The notes under the pieces are model-generated. The model was given only the letters and a program-made list of their open reading frames with translations, was not told where the DNA came from and did no database searches. From the NCBI GenBank assembly GCA_019359615.1, contig JAHHHA010000034.1, positions 1 through 63,223 on the forward strand: a stretch of 63,223 bases of DNA. Reading direction: 5' to 3'. Shown here piece by piece: positions 8,044 through 16,503 of the stretch. Source of the stretch: Cyanosarcina radialis HA8281-LM2. GTDB taxonomy: Bacteria > Cyanobacteriota > Cyanobacteriia > Cyanobacteriales > CCAP-1448. The stretch's first letter is position 1, and the number at the start of each line of letters is the position of its first letter. Position numbers and translations under genes: made by a program.

Positions 8044-8892
8044 TCAGGCAAATTCCCAGCATTCCGAGCGGAGGAGGCGAATTTGGGCTAAGTAAATGAT
8101 GGTGGGTACGATCCGACCGTAGTTGGTGGCAATAGATCTCCATCCTAAGTCAGCAAAAAACCAAGCCCACATTACTGGACCGACGAATGCTAAGACACTC
8201 CTGGCCGTGCCGTAACGAGCCGCACTCGCTGCCATTCCCTGTCTTGCTGTCTGAAGGGCTAAGTAGTTTTGAAATTGCGCCGCTGCTGCCGTGCCGCCGC
8301 GCACGATCGCTTCTTTGGCTACTTGATAGCTGGCAAAGTGGAGGGCAAATTGACGGGCAATTTGTTGCAGCACCCATGGTTGAACAATCGAACTGAGGGC
8401 TAAGGCGCTACCACCTTTAACGATCAGACCGACCGGATCGCGCTGGAGTTCTACTGGTAAAGGTTCTTTGAGTTGCGATCGAACTAGCGATTTTTGCACG
8501 CGGGCAGTTATGGCTTTCTTTTCTGCCGCTGGCAGGCGTTTCCAAGTTCGGCCCATTACTCCTAGAAATACTTCTGCTTCTAAATCGGTAGTCGAAAGCT
8601 GATGCGAGTAAGGGATTTTGAGATAGCGACACACTCGAATCAGTGCTTGCCGATAGGTTACTTGTTGAGCGCGTCCTTTTAATACAGTTAAGCCGTCGGC
8701 TGCCAAGAAGCGAAACCGCTGTTCTATAGAATCTAGCCAAGTTTGCCGATCTTGGCTTTGAACTTCTATCGGGTCGGGGGTTTGGACGTAATCTAGAGGG
8801 TTAAACTTGGGGCGGAACAGGATTTCTGTTAGTTCCGTCAACTCCTCATCTGTAGCTAGTTCTAGGGCCGATCGCAGTTCGTCCAAGGTCAA
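8044..8892 (-). CDS. YaaW-like (UPF0174) family protein
   Basis: The 282-aa protein begins with the helical LDELRSALELATDEELTELTEILF and ends with LGWRSIATNYGRIVPTIIYLAQIRL, a stretch I recognise from the YaaW/UPF0174 family. The middle part contains a small hydrophobic Ala/Gly-rich region (about 160-235). No catalytic residues are apparent and the function is unknown. The start ATG at 8892 is the first in frame. It is a single gene on the minus strand. Confidence 0.65.
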   Translation of the reverse strand: MTLDELRSALELATDEELTELTEILFRPKFNPLDYVQTPDPIEVQSQDRQTWLDSIEQRFRFLAADGLTVLKGRAQQVTYRQALIRVCRYLKIPYSHQLSTTDLEAEVFLGVMGRTWKRLPAAEKKAITARVQKSLVRSQLKEPLPVELQRDPVGLIVKGGSALALSSIVQPWVLQQIARQFALHFASYQVAKEAIVRGGTAAAAQFQNYLALQTARQGMAASAARYGTARSVLAFVGPVMWAWFFADLGWRSIATNYGRIVPTIIYLAQIRLLRSECWEFA

Positions 8893-9156
8893 CTTCTCCC
8901 TATGAGTGTAGATGCTGCTGTCCTTTATTCTACTACTGGGCTTTCGCTGTCAACTGTTTTAGCGATACATACTGCATACAGGCTACGCCAAGCCAATTCG
9001 CAATTAACAGTTCACAATTCGCAATTAACCCCATGCCTAAAGGCAATTGCTCTGTATAAGAAAGACATATTTTCTGGGTCTATGGATGAATCCAGTAGCT
9101 CTGAAACCACAATTGCGAATTGCGGATTGCGAATTGACAATTGTTTTGGTCGAGCA
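8893..9156. repeat. Intergenic repeats of the CAATTCGCAATTAACA type
   Basis: This gap between cupredoxin and YaaW-like genes contains several copies and inversions of AATTCGCAATTAAC/GTTAATTGCGAATT (around 8995-9030 and 9108-9142). A similar run occurs at 40215-40250. It contains no credible gene. Confidence 0.6.
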
Positions 9157-9666
9157 TTACGAAACCGTTATTAATCCCGTCATCCCAGCTTCCGTATGTC
9201 CTGGAACCGTACAGCGCAAACTATATTTTCCTGGCTTTAATGGCACGAACAACCATTCGGCATTAGCACCTGGTTTTAGTTCTAGTTCGTGAATTGCTCC
9301 TTTAACTTCCACCTTGCCTGCTTCGACTTTTTGCGTCCAAATGATATCGGCAAAGTCTTTAGCAGTGAAGTAATGCTTCTGAGGGCTGGGATTATCTAGA
9401 AGTAATTTGTAACGCTTGCCAGAGGCAAACTCTAAATCGCTGGGAACAAACTTTAATTCGTTAGTGTTGTTACCCAAGCTAACTTTGACTTCTATTGGCG
9501 CTTGGCGCAGGATCTCATTATTTGGGGCGGCAATGGCTGCTGAACTCAAGCCAGCCATCAAAAGTATCGCTACCGCAACCAGCGCGATCGCCGCCCGATT
9601 AAATTGGCTGTGGATCTGTTGCCGGAATCGCCATAAATTATCGATCGAACGCGCTATGAGTTTCAT
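9157..9666 (-). CDS. Exported cupredoxin (plastocyanin-like type 1 copper protein)
   Basis: This 169-aa protein has an N-terminal basic segment followed by a hydrophobic signal (about 25-47, ending AAIA|AP). The type 1 copper ligands are complete: His98 in PQKHYF and Cys152, His157 and Met162 in RCTVPGHTEAGM. The domain is longer than plastocyanin before the copper loop and resembles the cupredoxin domains of unclassified blue copper proteins. It probably carries electrons or copper in the periplasm or lumen. The gene stands alone; its regulation is not visible. Confidence 0.85.
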   Translation of the reverse strand: MKLIARSIDNLWRFRQQIHSQFNRAAIALVAVAILLMAGLSSAAIAAPNNEILRQAPIEVKVSLGNNTNELKFVPSDLEFASGKRYKLLLDNPSPQKHYFTAKDFADIIWTQKVEAGKVEVKGAIHELELKPGANAEWLFVPLKPGKYSLRCTVPGHTEAGMTGLITVS

Positions 9667-9896
9667 AGTTCCAAAAAATCATTTGTATTAATCTGCCTGC
9701 ATATGTAAATTAAAACACCTGTTGCTAAAATTGTAAGCGATATTTTAGTCTCCGCAGTAATTGAAAATTACTCTGCTTTCAGAGATATAGAGTAGAAAAA
9801 TTTATATAGTAAAATTCGATGCTTAAGGTGGTTTTTAATTAGCTGAAATGCAAATAATTATTGGCTCTTTGCCTAACGAGCGATAATGCTGACAAA

Positions 9897-9948
9897 GCGG
9901 ATGCAAGTCATGGCGAGGGAACCTCGCTATGCAGCTTGCACCAAGCAG
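9897..9948. repeat. GCGGATGCAAG...CTTGCACCAAGCAG dispersed repeat
   Basis: A hairpin-forming repeat with the core GGCGAGGGAACCTCGC. Close relatives occur inside the 10096-10354 element (10165-10262) and inverted at about 37950-38045. Their boundaries keep the same order of sub-blocks, so they move or duplicate as units. Confidence 0.7.
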
Positions 9949-10022
9949 GGAGACGAGAGAGAATTCCCCCCTTTTATGAAGGTTAAGAATTAAATCCGGT
10001 AATTGTGAGATAGCCCTTTGAC

Positions 10023-10047
10023 TGGGACAGCCCAGAGGGCTATCCCA
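10023..10047. repeat. TGGGACAGCCC hairpin repeat, copy 2
   Basis: Arms TGGGACAGCCC/GGGCTATCCCA around a 3-nt loop. It belongs to the same family as 7804-7828, 42315-42341 and 55673-55703. Confidence 0.75.
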
Positions 10048-10095
10048 CAAGAATTACCCAATTATTTTTTTAACTTCCATTAAAGGGGCTAGGGG

Positions 10096-10354
10096 CTACC
10101 GTGTATACATATCTCTGGAAACCTTAGAGACTCTGCATTAGATCCCCCTAGCCCCCCTTGAAAAGCGGATGCAAGCGTGGCGAGGTTTCCTCGCCATACA
10201 GCTTGCACCAAGCAGCGGATGCGCTGTGCGGAGGTTCCCTTCGCATACAAGCGCACCAAGCAGGAGGAAGTTCTCAAAGTCCCCCTTTTTAAGGGGGATT
10301 TAGGGGGATCTTGGTGTGAAACGGCACAATCGATCGCTTATGTATACACGGTAG
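10096..10354. mobile_element. MITE-like element with perfect 15-bp TIRs and 9-bp target duplication
   Basis: The 259-bp element starts CTACCGTGTATACAT (10096-10110) and ends with its exact inverse (10340-10354). GGCTAGGGG stands immediately outside both ends (10087-10095 and 10355-10363), as expected of a target-site duplication. The interior has no gene. It is built of nested repeats: GATCCCCCTAGCCCCCCTT blocks and GCGGATGCAAG hairpins. A second intact copy lies at 52583-52805 and partial copies at 37851 and 49697. It presumably depends on a transposase encoded elsewhere. Confidence 0.8.
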
Positions 10355-10374
10355 GGCTAGGGGAGAGGTCAGAT

Positions 10375-12420
10375 CTAGACGATCGCACCCAAAACTATTC
10401 CCAAGGCGATCGCGCCGCCACCGAGAATGAATCCCCAGAAGCGATGGTAACTCTTGACAGTCGTGCCGCTTTGACTGTCGAGTTGGATCAAATCCATCCA
10501 TGGGGCTACACCGCGCCGGAACCAACCGACAGCACCTACCTGCATCCCGATCAGGCTTTGCACTCGCTTCATGCCAAACAAGAAATTACCAATCGGGCCG
10601 AAGCGAGAAGCATACCGCAGAAATAGCATTCCCGTGCGGTCTTGCAGTTTCAGATCGGAACCGAACGTATAGCCAGCATCGCCGCGACCGATCAATTCGC
10701 CTTGCAATTGGGCGGGTTGCCCGCGCAAAGGACTGGCGTAAGGATCGGACATTAAGGTGAGAACGTCAGACTGGGGTGCTTGCTTGTAGTCTGGGTACAT
10801 CACGAAGGTCTTGACTAAGACCCCAATGCCAAACCCGATGAGCGGGCAAGCCCACAACAAACCAGCTTTAGCCGTACCACCAGAGAGGATAATGCCAATT
10901 ATCAAACCAGCAACTACCCCAATGGTTTCAGCGCCGTAAAGCACGATATCCATGAAGAAGTTACTGTAAAGTCGGCGCTTGTCTAGAGTTTTTCCCTCGC
11001 CGATAATGCGTCCCATGTCGAACTCAGTTTCTAAACCAAGCTGTTCGGCATAGGTGCTGAGGGCGCGAACCCGTTTGCCAGTTAGCGGGTGAGTTGAATT
11101 TAACTCCATCCACCAACCCCAAGGGTTAAACATATCCCACAAGAAAACGCGACCGATTTTGCTGGTATCTGAGGCCACGCGGTAAGCAGTTCCACTAGTA
11201 GCTGCTGCTTTATGGTCGTAGATGCCCAAGGCGCGAGTTCCTTCGATCAGGCGGCTGGGTTCTTTGGCTCGTTTGCCTTCTTCCACGATGCCGTAGGCAA
11301 TCTTGACTAAAGCGCGGGATAAACCGTTAGGATTGCCCGTACTTTCCGCCGCAAAATGGTCGGCAAAGTATTCTCGCGTCCGCGATAGGTACAACACCAT
11401 ATAAGTGCCGATCAGGTAAAAGATGTAGGCAACTAGACCAGCACTCTGGAGGGCATCTCCCAGCTTGTCGCCAGCACTTCTACCTATACGATTGGCAAAA
11501 ACGTAAATTAGATAGCAAATCTGCACTAGAGTTGATGCCACCGTCATCACGGCAAAGTCCCAATGAACTATATGGCCTAGTTCGTGGGCGTAAACCGTGG
11601 CAACTTCATCATCGTCGAGGTAGGTAAACAACCCTTCGCTCACTACCAGACGGGCGGTATTCGGCAGCGAACCGTAGGTAAAGGCTGTGGGGTTCTGGTC
11701 GTCGATAATACCGAGTCGAGGATGCTTCAGTTTTTTCTGTTGGCAGATTTGCTGAATAATTCTGGCCGTTTCTGGACTTTTGCTTTCAACTTCTGCTAGA
11801 GAAACCCAGCGAGTTTGATAAAGCCAGTTTTGGGTTAAGTCCATTAAAAATGGAGATAAGAAAAAGACAGCGGCGTTAAAAATTAAAGTCAAAACGATCG
11901 CCAATGTCAGCCCCAAACCTGGGGTGTCGCTGTTTTGAATTAGGACGATGCCCAAACAAAGGACGAACACCATGCCAAAGAGCAAGCCAATGGTGACAAT
12001 TGAAGCCAGGGCCAGATTGCCTCCTACGCCTGCCATGGCCAACCTGACTCCACCAACAGCAACTCGACCAGCTTTTTGGACCGGACTAGGAGCTTGATAG
12101 TGAGACTGAGGTTGAGGTTCAGCTTGAGGTTGAGGAGTAGGCTTAATAAATGTGGGTATTTGTGTCGGAGTGAGAGATTGCAGGGCTTGTTGTGCCCAGT
12201 TCTGGACTTGAGGAACTCCAGAAGCCGATAGTTGTTGGCATACAGCGATCGCTTTGGGGATATTTCCCAAGGCTTGATACGCTTTCACCAGACTCATTTG
12301 AGCCTGTAGACATTCTTTAGAGCGCAAATCGGGACAACTCGAAGAGAATTGTTCCAGCAATTGCACCGCCTCTTGATAACGCCCTTGGTTTAGGGCTTCT
12401 AATCCTGCTTGCAATGACAT
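10375..12420 (-). CDS. M48-family membrane zinc metalloprotease with N-terminal TPR region
   Basis: This 681-aa protein has three parts. Residues 1-95 are helical TPR-like repeats (GRYQEAVQLLEQF, GNIPKAIAVCQQL). After a Pro/Gln linker come two membrane segments (about 130-200) and the M48 catalytic domain with HELGH near residue 281 and the downstream EYFADHFAAE carrying the third zinc ligand. C-terminal hydrophobic segments (about 490-540) and a soluble part follow. HtpX-like M48 proteases degrade damaged membrane proteins. The TPR extension is a cyanobacterial variant and may select substrates. The stop lies only 21 bp from the MITE. Confidence 0.85.
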   Translation of the reverse strand: MSLQAGLEALNQGRYQEAVQLLEQFSSSCPDLRSKECLQAQMSLVKAYQALGNIPKAIAVCQQLSASGVPQVQNWAQQALQSLTPTQIPTFIKPTPQPQAEPQPQSHYQAPSPVQKAGRVAVGGVRLAMAGVGGNLALASIVTIGLLFGMVFVLCLGIVLIQNSDTPGLGLTLAIVLTLIFNAAVFFLSPFLMDLTQNWLYQTRWVSLAEVESKSPETARIIQQICQQKKLKHPRLGIIDDQNPTAFTYGSLPNTARLVVSEGLFTYLDDDEVATVYAHELGHIVHWDFAVMTVASTLVQICYLIYVFANRIGRSAGDKLGDALQSAGLVAYIFYLIGTYMVLYLSRTREYFADHFAAESTGNPNGLSRALVKIAYGIVEEGKRAKEPSRLIEGTRALGIYDHKAAATSGTAYRVASDTSKIGRVFLWDMFNPWGWWMELNSTHPLTGKRVRALSTYAEQLGLETEFDMGRIIGEGKTLDKRRLYSNFFMDIVLYGAETIGVVAGLIIGIILSGGTAKAGLLWACPLIGFGIGVLVKTFVMYPDYKQAPQSDVLTLMSDPYASPLRGQPAQLQGELIGRGDAGYTFGSDLKLQDRTGMLFLRYASRFGPIGNFLFGMKRVQSLIGMQVGAVGWFRRGVAPWMDLIQLDSQSGTTVKSYHRFWGFILGGGAIALGIVLGAIV

Positions 12421-12535
12421 AGGGATCTCCTAAGTTGTAGGAGGACAGTAATGGAATCGATCGATAATCTTATAGATACAATAGTATTCCCCAAAAATCC
12501 GTAAAAGTTGGCGATCGGGATCGAAATGGGCATCT

Positions 12536-13456
12536 TTAAAACTGACAGATCGATCCTGGCTTCACAGGGCAAGTTCGATCGGCAATCGGGTTGCCTTTGA
12601 GAGAAAGCGTATTGAGTTTGGTCAGTCCTGAGAGGGGTTTGAGATCGCCGATGCGATTGTTGTCGAGTTGAAGGTTAGTAAGATCGTTCAATCCTGATAC
12701 GGGATTGATATCGGCGATCTGATTGCTGCTGAGTCCAAGAAAAATTAGGTCGTTCAGTTTTGAGATAGGTTTGATGTCAGCGATCTGATTGTTGTCGAGC
12801 AGAAGCAAACCCAGGTTTTTGAGTTTTGAGAGAGGTTTGATATCGGTAATTCGATTGCCGATGAGGGAAAGTGAGCGCAGGCTGTTGAGTCTTGAGAGAG
12901 GTTTGAGGTCGGCGATCTGATTGTTGCTGAGGGCAAGCATTTTGAGTTTGTTCAGCCCCGATAGGGGTTTAAGATCGACGACTCGATTGCTTTCAATCGA
13001 AAGCTGTGTCAGGTCGGTCAGCCCCGATAGGGGTTTGAGATCGACGACTTGATTGTCGATTAGCAAAAGGCCGGTAAGATGGGTCAGTCTTGATAGAGGT
13101 TGGAGATCGACAATTGGATTGTCGCGGAGGACGAGGTAAGTAAGATTAGTCAGTCCTGAGAGGGGGCCGAGATCTTCGATCCCTTTGCTGCTTAGGTCGA
13201 GCGTGCTAAGAGTAGAAAGCTTCCGATCGGCGATCGCACATTCTTTAGTCTGAACTAACTTTAATAACTCTTCTACTGTATGTCGGGCATCAGCAGACAA
13301 ACTCGATCGATGGCGACACCAATCGGCAAAGGTTTTAAAGTTATTTGTTCGATCGGGAGTAGTTGCTAAAACCGACGAACTAAGACATCCCAGAGTTAGA
13401 GTTATGGTAATAGTTTTAAAGCCTATAATTCCTATGTTGGGTTTCGCAAAGCTCAA
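12536..13456 (-). CDS. Exported leucine-rich-repeat protein (internalin-like)
   Basis: The 306-aa product has a signal-like segment (ITITLTLGCLSSSVLA|TT) and about nine 22-residue LRRs of the type DLKPLSGLTDLTQLSIESN, ending with a Cys-containing cap (DRTCPVKPGSICQF). LRRs of this length form a curved binding solenoid, so it is probably a periplasmic or surface adhesion/recognition protein. The start is uncertain. The frame opens with TTG at 13456 inside a palindromic repeat (13436-13462), and no ATG precedes the signal segment. The near-identical DNA repeats may expand or contract by recombination. Confidence 0.75.
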   Translation of the reverse strand: MSFAKPNIGIIGFKTITITLTLGCLSSSVLATTPDRTNNFKTFADWCRHRSSLSADARHTVEELLKLVQTKECAIADRKLSTLSTLDLSSKGIEDLGPLSGLTNLTYLVLRDNPIVDLQPLSRLTHLTGLLLIDNQVVDLKPLSGLTDLTQLSIESNRVVDLKPLSGLNKLKMLALSNNQIADLKPLSRLNSLRSLSLIGNRITDIKPLSKLKNLGLLLLDNNQIADIKPISKLNDLIFLGLSSNQIADINPVSGLNDLTNLQLDNNRIGDLKPLSGLTKLNTLSLKGNPIADRTCPVKPGSICQF

Positions 13457-13462
13457 CCCAAC
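13436..13462. repeat. Palindromic repeat GTTGGGTT...AACCCAAC at the LRR gene start
   Basis: Eight-bp arms around CGCAAAGCTC-type loop sequence; related GTTGGGTTTCG...CTCAACCCAAC repeats are common in cyanobacterial intergenic DNA. Here it supplies the first codons of the only available reading frame of the LRR protein, so it may have replaced the original start and ribosome site. Confidence 0.7.
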
Positions 13463-13511
13463 CTACGGCTATATGGGCGTTCATGTCTAAGAGCTATAAA
13501 TGTCGATCGAC

Positions 13512-14447
13512 TTATGAAGAATTATTAGCGTTACGGTGGTTGTTTTGATATCGAATTCGCGAGCCTGTCCATAGCAACTTTTCTCGCAGAGTTTGGTAAT
13601 AGGAATAGTTTTCCCGCAAAATAATAAACTTAGCCAAACAACTCGCCATCCGCACGTCTACTCGCTGTCCGGGCCAAATCGCTGTTGCCAATACTCCATC
13701 CATCCACAACTTGGTACTGAGATCGTAATCTGCTAAGGGCCAAATACTGACTACAGAACCAGAAGGAATCACTATGGGACGGCTAGCTAAACTTAAAGGG
13801 CAAATCGGCGTAATCGTCAGTGCTTCCATGCCAGAATAAACGATCGGCCCGTTGGCAGAAACCGTGTAGCAAGTCGAACCAGTGGGCGTAGAGACAATTA
13901 ATCCGTCTCCCTGATATTGATCGACGACTTCGCCATCGATTTCCATTTCTAGAATCGAGGTCAGCATTCGATCGGCCGAAGCTGGTTTAATGCACATTTC
14001 ATTGAGGGCCAAAAAGCGATCGCTTACAGGCTCTAAATTAGTGCGATCGCCTTCAAACAGCGAGGCTTGCAGCATCATTCGCCGTTCTATAGCATAGCGA
14101 TCTTCGATCAGCCGTTCCCAAACTTGCTCTGTATCTTTAAACACTTCCAGCGATTCGGTCAAAAATCCTAGATGTCCTCCCACGTTTACCGCCAGAATTG
14201 GAATCCCATCTGGGGATACTTGCCGCGCCGCCGCTAGGGCTGTACCGTCGCCTCCCAAGACTATAGCTAAATCGATCGCCTGACTGGCCGAAGCTAAAAA
14301 TACTGGGTAAGGATTATCCTTAGCCCCGCTGGGTCCCATCAGCACTTTACAGCCGAGTTTTTCTAGTTGACGGGCGCATCTTTCGGCTAGCTTGCGACTG
14401 GTATTGTCTCCAGCTTTGTGAGCGATAATGACATTTTTTAACTGCAT
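13512..14447 (-). CDS. nadK: NAD kinase
   Basis: ATP-NAD kinase makes NADP from NAD. The 311-aa product from the ATG at 14447 (MQLKNVIIAHKAG) shows the conserved GGDGT catalytic motif (about residue 80), NVGGHLGFLTE, and the Gly-rich NAD-binding region DGLIVSTPTGSTCYTVSANGP. The frame stays open 48 codons further upstream to 14591, but that part is encoded by a hairpin repeat (14498-14523) and is not family sequence, so I start at 14447. Cyanobacteria often have two NadK paralogues; which one this is cannot be told here. Confidence 0.93.
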   Translation of the reverse strand: MQLKNVIIAHKAGDNTSRKLAERCARQLEKLGCKVLMGPSGAKDNPYPVFLASASQAIDLAIVLGGDGTALAAARQVSPDGIPILAVNVGGHLGFLTESLEVFKDTEQVWERLIEDRYAIERRMMLQASLFEGDRTNLEPVSDRFLALNEMCIKPASADRMLTSILEMEIDGEVVDQYQGDGLIVSTPTGSTCYTVSANGPIVYSGMEALTITPICPLSLASRPIVIPSGSVVSIWPLADYDLSTKLWMDGVLATAIWPGQRVDVRMASCLAKFIILRENYSYYQTLREKLLWTGSRIRYQNNHRNANNSS

Positions 14448-14497
14448 CGGCCATCTGAATGCTGAATTATGAATGCTGAAACAGCCCTTACCCCCAA

Positions 14498-14523
14498 CCC
14501 CTCTCCCAAGTCTGGGAGAGGGG
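14498..14523. repeat. CCCCTCTCCCA/TGGGAGAGGGG hairpin repeat upstream of nadK
   Basis: Part of the dispersed family with the surrounding text CCCTTACCCCCAACCCCTCTCCC. Other members lie at 40669-40696, 48570-48602, around 49663-49692 and at 52629-52840. It stays open in the nadK frame and could be mistaken for an N-terminal extension. Confidence 0.75.
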
Positions 14524-14660
14524 AGCCGGAAATTTACAACTGATTTAGGATTGCTATAGTATATACAAACCAATAATAAAGCCGCCATCAATAGCGGGAG
14601 TTCGATCGCTATTCGGCCGATCGCTTGTCCGTTCCAAGCTGGTTCTGTGAGAAATTTAGG

Positions 14661-15446
14661 CTATGGGGCGAGATGGGGTATGACGAAGTTGAATTTCAAT
14701 GAAATACTTGAGGGCGAAAGGTGGAAGGTGCGAATGCTTTCTTCAAAGTTGGGCAACCGTCGATCGAATTCGCTTTTAGTCGTGGCATACGTCACCAGCC
14801 AAAACTCGTTGCCAGTTTGAATGACATAGTACAGGTTTTTGATGGGGATTTCTCCCGATATGGTTTCTGCCACTACCCGGCCTGCCTGATACTTTTCTAA
14901 AGACACAACTTTTTGATCCACCACCCGAAATCTAGGAGAAAGTTGCTTGACGGCGTTATCTAGATACTGCTCGATATTAGTCCCTACTGGCAGTTTTTCT
15001 TGAGTGATGTTAACGTTGGTGACGAATCTCGATTTGGCATTTTGAGTATCAAAAGCTAGTAGAGCAATAGCGGATGAGTTTTTCTTCAGGGCCTCTACAG
15101 TTTTTTCAAAGTCAGGATCGATGGTTTTGAGGTTTTGGGCGATCGCTTCTAAATCTTTGTCATTGCTAGGGTTGCCACCGATGTAGCTTTCTGGTAAGGA
15201 TAGTTCTACTCCGTTGCCTGCGATCGTTTTCCACGACCCTGCATTTGCGGTTGCCAATTGGGCGCTGCTTTCCTGCTGAGACGAGGTAGGAGATTGAAGG
15301 TTTGTACCTCTTCCGCATCCAGTCACTATGCTCAGGAACAATAAACTACCCAGCAACCAGCTTTTTCGGCAACCATAGATAATAGACAATAGGTAATAGG
15401 TAATCGGGGAAAAACTATTCAGGTAATGCAGCGATGTTTTTTTCAC
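14661..15446 (-). CDS. Putative lipoprotein, unknown function
   Basis: The 261-aa frame contains a hydrophobic segment ending in the lipobox LSIVTGC (Cys44), then a low-complexity linker and a folded domain of about 190 residues (WKTIAGNGVELSLPESYIGG ... WLVTYATTKSEFDRRLPNFEESIRTFHL). The end resembles PsbP-like or DUF1795-type proteins, in which a gauge of amphipathic strands precedes a C-terminal FxxSxxTF motif. Codons 10-28 (SFSPITYYLLSIIYG) are encoded by a GGTAATAGGTAATAG repeat, so the real start may lie at the downstream CRKSWLLGS region or have been rewritten by repeat insertion. The last residues after FHL are also atypical. Confidence 0.6.
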   Translation of the reverse strand: MKKTSLHYLNSFSPITYYLLSIIYGCRKSWLLGSLLFLSIVTGCGRGTNLQSPTSSQQESSAQLATANAGSWKTIAGNGVELSLPESYIGGNPSNDKDLEAIAQNLKTIDPDFEKTVEALKKNSSAIALLAFDTQNAKSRFVTNVNITQEKLPVGTNIEQYLDNAVKQLSPRFRVVDQKVVSLEKYQAGRVVAETISGEIPIKNLYYVIQTGNEFWLVTYATTKSEFDRRLPNFEESIRTFHLSPSSISLKFNFVIPHLAP

Positions 15447-15538
15447 TTTTGCCAGAGTTATATTTAGAATTCTAAAGTTTAGCGACCAGCGATCCCCACA
15501 TTATTAAATTATAGTAAAGAATCTGCGCTTTTGATAAT

Positions 15539-16321
15539 TCAAAAATTAATTTCTGCTTTACCTAAATAAAGAATTCCTTCTGGAGTGGTGGCAAACCTAC
15601 AAGGTAATACTTCTAAACCTTTTTTGATACCGTAACGTAATAAGTCGCCGTAAATTGGATCGGCAGTATCGCCAGGAGCAAAGCGATCGCAATCGGCGCG
15701 ATTAATTAAATAAAGCATCACCGCCCTAGCTTGGGGAAGTAGAGCCGTAAGTTCCCGCAGATGTTTTTGTCCCCTAGTAGTTACCGTATCGGGGAATAAA
15801 GCTAATTTACCCGCCGCCCAAGTAGTATTTTTTACCTCTAAATAAATCGGTCGATCGCTGTCAATCGATTTTGGATTGATTTCGTTTGGCACGGGGAGAC
15901 TTGAAACTGATTTTTCTCGATCGCTTCCAGTCAACAGAAAATCTACCCGGCTATTTTTCTCGATGCCATAAGCGACTTCTGGATAGATTTTTTCATAATT
16001 GCCCAATTCTGGAAACAAATGACGTTCTAAAGCGAGCTTAATAATTTTATTTGGCAGCCCCGTATTAATTCCTACCCAAGTTGGCTCGGTATCGTTAACC
16101 TCAATCATCTCCCAGGTATAACGCAATTTTCGCAGGGGATTGTCGCTAGACGAAACTCGAACCAAACTCCCTGGCTGAGAAACCCCAGTCATCGGCCCGG
16201 TATTAGGACAATGAGCCGTAATTACTTCTCCCGAAGCTAGCTCGATATCGGCAAAAAAACGCTTATAACGCTTTAATAATATTCCAGAATAAAGAGGCGG
16301 ATAACGATAAAGCCAATCCAT
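15539..16321 (-). CDS. sfsA: SfsA family protein
   Basis: The 260-aa product is of normal SfsA length and has the N-terminal OB-like region (RYKRFFADIEL, AHCPNTGPMTG) and the nuclease-like core (RVDFLL, YLEVKNTTW, FPDTVTTRGQKHLREL). The D/E-x-K arrangement (YLEVKN) is shared with PD-(D/E)XK nucleases. In E. coli the protein was named for stimulation of sugar fermentation genes and binds DNA. No operon partner is visible. Confidence 0.93.
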   Translation of the reverse strand: MDWLYRYPPLYSGILLKRYKRFFADIELASGEVITAHCPNTGPMTGVSQPGSLVRVSSSDNPLRKLRYTWEMIEVNDTEPTWVGINTGLPNKIIKLALERHLFPELGNYEKIYPEVAYGIEKNSRVDFLLTGSDREKSVSSLPVPNEINPKSIDSDRPIYLEVKNTTWAAGKLALFPDTVTTRGQKHLRELTALLPQARAVMLYLINRADCDRFAPGDTADPIYGDLLRYGIKKGLEVLPCRFATTPEGILYLGKAEINF

Positions 16322-16503
16322 TATTATTAAGTAATAAGTAATAAGCTTACTCTTAGCCTGTCGAAGGGTAATAAGTAGGATTTAGAAACAAGTATAGCGA
16401 TCGCTAACCATTCTCAAACCATCTCTGCGCACCTTTGCGAATACCTTTGCGTACCTCTGCGTTAAACTGAGTGATGCCCTCAACATCAAGAAGATAACCG
16501 TTC

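Larger units (their letters stand above)
9667..10095. other. Intergenic region dense in dispersed repeats
   Basis: No gene is supported here. The region holds a GCGGATGCAAG...CACCAAGCAG repeat at 9897-9948, a TGGGACAGCCC hairpin at 10023-10047 and the left flank of the inverted-repeat element at 10096-10354. The AT-rich stretch 9667-9830 should contain the cupredoxin promoter. Confidence 0.6.

Noticed and set aside
7940-8143. 67-codon minus-strand frame
   Set aside because: Overlaps the YaaW-like gene out of frame and lacks any feature.
10177-10626. 149-codon plus-strand frame
   Set aside because: First half is MITE sequence and the second half is antisense to the M48 protease gene.
14448-14591. 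N-terminal extension of NAD kinase
   Set aside because: Encoded by a dispersed hairpin repeat; family sequence starts at the ATG at 14447.
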